Below, one piece after another: positions 63,316 to 64,000 of a stretch of DNA of 64,000 bases. Every line of letters starts with the position of its first letter. Within the stretch, counting starts at the first letter, position 1. The notes below the pieces were generated by a model, which saw only the letters and a program-made list of their open reading frames with translations, ran no database searches and was not told the origin of the DNA. The translations under genes were made by a program, and so were the position numbers. This stretch comes from Paraburkholderia unamae (GTDB lineage: Bacteria > Pseudomonadota > Gammaproteobacteria > Burkholderiales > Burkholderiaceae). The stretch lies in assembly GCF_003268775.1 (NCBI RefSeq), contig NZ_QLSU01000007.1:1-64000 (forward strand), given 5' to 3'.

Positions 63316-63891
63316 TTATGCGCCCTTGCCCGCACCGCGATCGTGCCGCCAGAGCACGTCGGTGCCGCTCGCCGCGCGGTTGAGCACGCGCGCGAGCACG
63401 AACAGCAGATCGGACAGCCGGTTCACGTAGCGGCGCGGCGTGTCGGCAAGTGGCGGTCCCGAGTTCGGCGCGGCGCCCAGCGCGACGACCGCGCGCTCGG
63501 CGCGCCGGCAAACGGTGCGGCAGACGTGCGCCAGCGCGGCGGCGCGAGAGCCGCCCGGCAGGATGAACTCCTTGAGCGGCGGCAGGGTGGCGTTGTAGTG
63601 CGCGAGCCAGGCGTCGAGGCGCGCGAGGTGCTCGTCGGTGACGAGCGTGTGGCCCGGTATGCAAAGCTCGCCACCCAGATCGAACAGATCGTGCTGGATC
63701 GCGACGAGCGCATCGCGCACGTCGTCGGGAAGCGTCTCGCACAGCAGCACGCCGATCTGCGAATTCAGCTCGTCGACGTCGCCGATCGCGGCGATGCGCG
63801 CGTCGTCCTTGCGCACGCGGCTGCCGTCGCCGAGTCCGGTCGAACCGTCGTCGCCGGTGCGTGTCGCGATCTTGCTCAGGCGATTGCCCAT
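63316..63891 (-). CDS. Cob(I)alamin adenosyltransferase, PduO type
   Basis: Transfers the adenosyl group of ATP to cob(I)alamin to make coenzyme B12. The start at 63891 (MGNRLSKIATRTGDDGSTGL, 191 residues) is preceded by GGAGGGGCACATC, a strong ribosome binding site. TRTGDDGSTGLGDGSRVRKD is the ATP-binding signature of PduO-type enzymes, and the later RRAERAVVAL and YVNRLSDLLFVLAR stretches complete the four-helix fold. A TATAAT sequence at 63942-63947, read leftward, may be its -10 box, but I see no clear -35. There is no nearby B12 biosynthesis gene in the window. Confidence 0.93.
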   Translation of the reverse strand: MGNRLSKIATRTGDDGSTGLGDGSRVRKDDARIAAIGDVDELNSQIGVLLCETLPDDVRDALVAIQHDLFDLGGELCIPGHTLVTDEHLARLDAWLAHYNATLPPLKEFILPGGSRAAALAHVCRTVCRRAERAVVALGAAPNSGPPLADTPRRYVNRLSDLLFVLARVLNRAASGTDVLWRHDRGAGKGA

Positions 63892-64000
63892 GATGTGCCC
63901 CTCCGAGGCGGTGGATTGGCGCGGCTTGCGCATGGCGCGCCATTATAGGTTTCGTGCAGCGCAGCATGGGGGCGCGCCGCGCGGGCGCGAACGTTCAGCG

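Overview
The window is a high-GC chromosomal segment from a beta-proteobacterium of the Burkholderiaceae, most likely Paraburkholderia, Caballeronia or a close Burkholderia relative. The call rests on conserved gene blocks (hda - HAD phosphatase - pcnB - folK - deoxynucleoside kinase - panB; grpE - dnaK - dnaJ - fused pabB/pabC; hrcA divergent from nadK - recN), on codon use strongly biased to G/C at third positions, and on protein sequences that read as typical Burkholderiaceae. No rRNA, tRNA, CRISPR array, phage or insertion sequence was seen.

Layout. 1-149: the first 49 codons of a DUF4214-type protein, leftward. 150-1548: a 1.4 kb non-coding control region with three CRP-type palindromes, two LacI-operator-like palindromes and TTGAAAG repeats. 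It separates that gene from a Crp/Fnr regulator (1549-2235). 2329-33376 is core metabolism and housekeeping: purine (purM), replication control (hda), RNA polyadenylation (pcnB), folate (folK, pabB/pabC), pantothenate (panB), heat shock (grpE, dnaK, dnaJ, hrcA, with sigma32-type promoters), heme (hemH), NADP (nadK), DNA repair (recN), nitrogen control (glnE), an AsmA/YhdP-like envelope protein, a nitrilase-family amidase, tldD and aroG. The aroG gene is preceded by a complete attenuator: a sigma70-type promoter, a 22-residue leader peptide with eight consecutive aromatic codons, and competing antiterminator and terminator stems.

33422-60491 is an accessory exopolysaccharide locus of the Wzx/Wzy type with colanic-acid-like gene content. 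It encodes GDP-mannose (manC), GDP-fucose (gmd, fcl) and UDP-glucose (galU) supply, a WcaJ-like priming transferase, five further glycosyltransferases, a flippase, a polymerase, an OPX exporter and a BY-kinase. It also encodes a membrane acyltransferase, a WcaF-like acetyltransferase, a secreted clan GH-A glycosidase with PslG-like logic, a GDP-mannose hydrolase of the Nudix family and an unrecognised secreted low-complexity protein. The locus changes strand many times. One compact operon (manC - wcaJ - wzc - gmd - fcl) ends at a strong terminator at 47650-47691. Two paralogous regulators with a DJ-1/GATase1-like domain and an AraC DNA-binding domain lie at and just beyond the right end of the locus.

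60750-64000 holds the second of these regulators, then flavohemoglobin hmp with an NsrR-like operator, and a PduO-type cobalamin adenosyltransferase. The points most worth following are the aroG attenuator, the CRP-site array, the long acidic C-terminal extension of Hda, the paired regulators around the polysaccharide locus, and two small ORFs with good ribosome binding sites.
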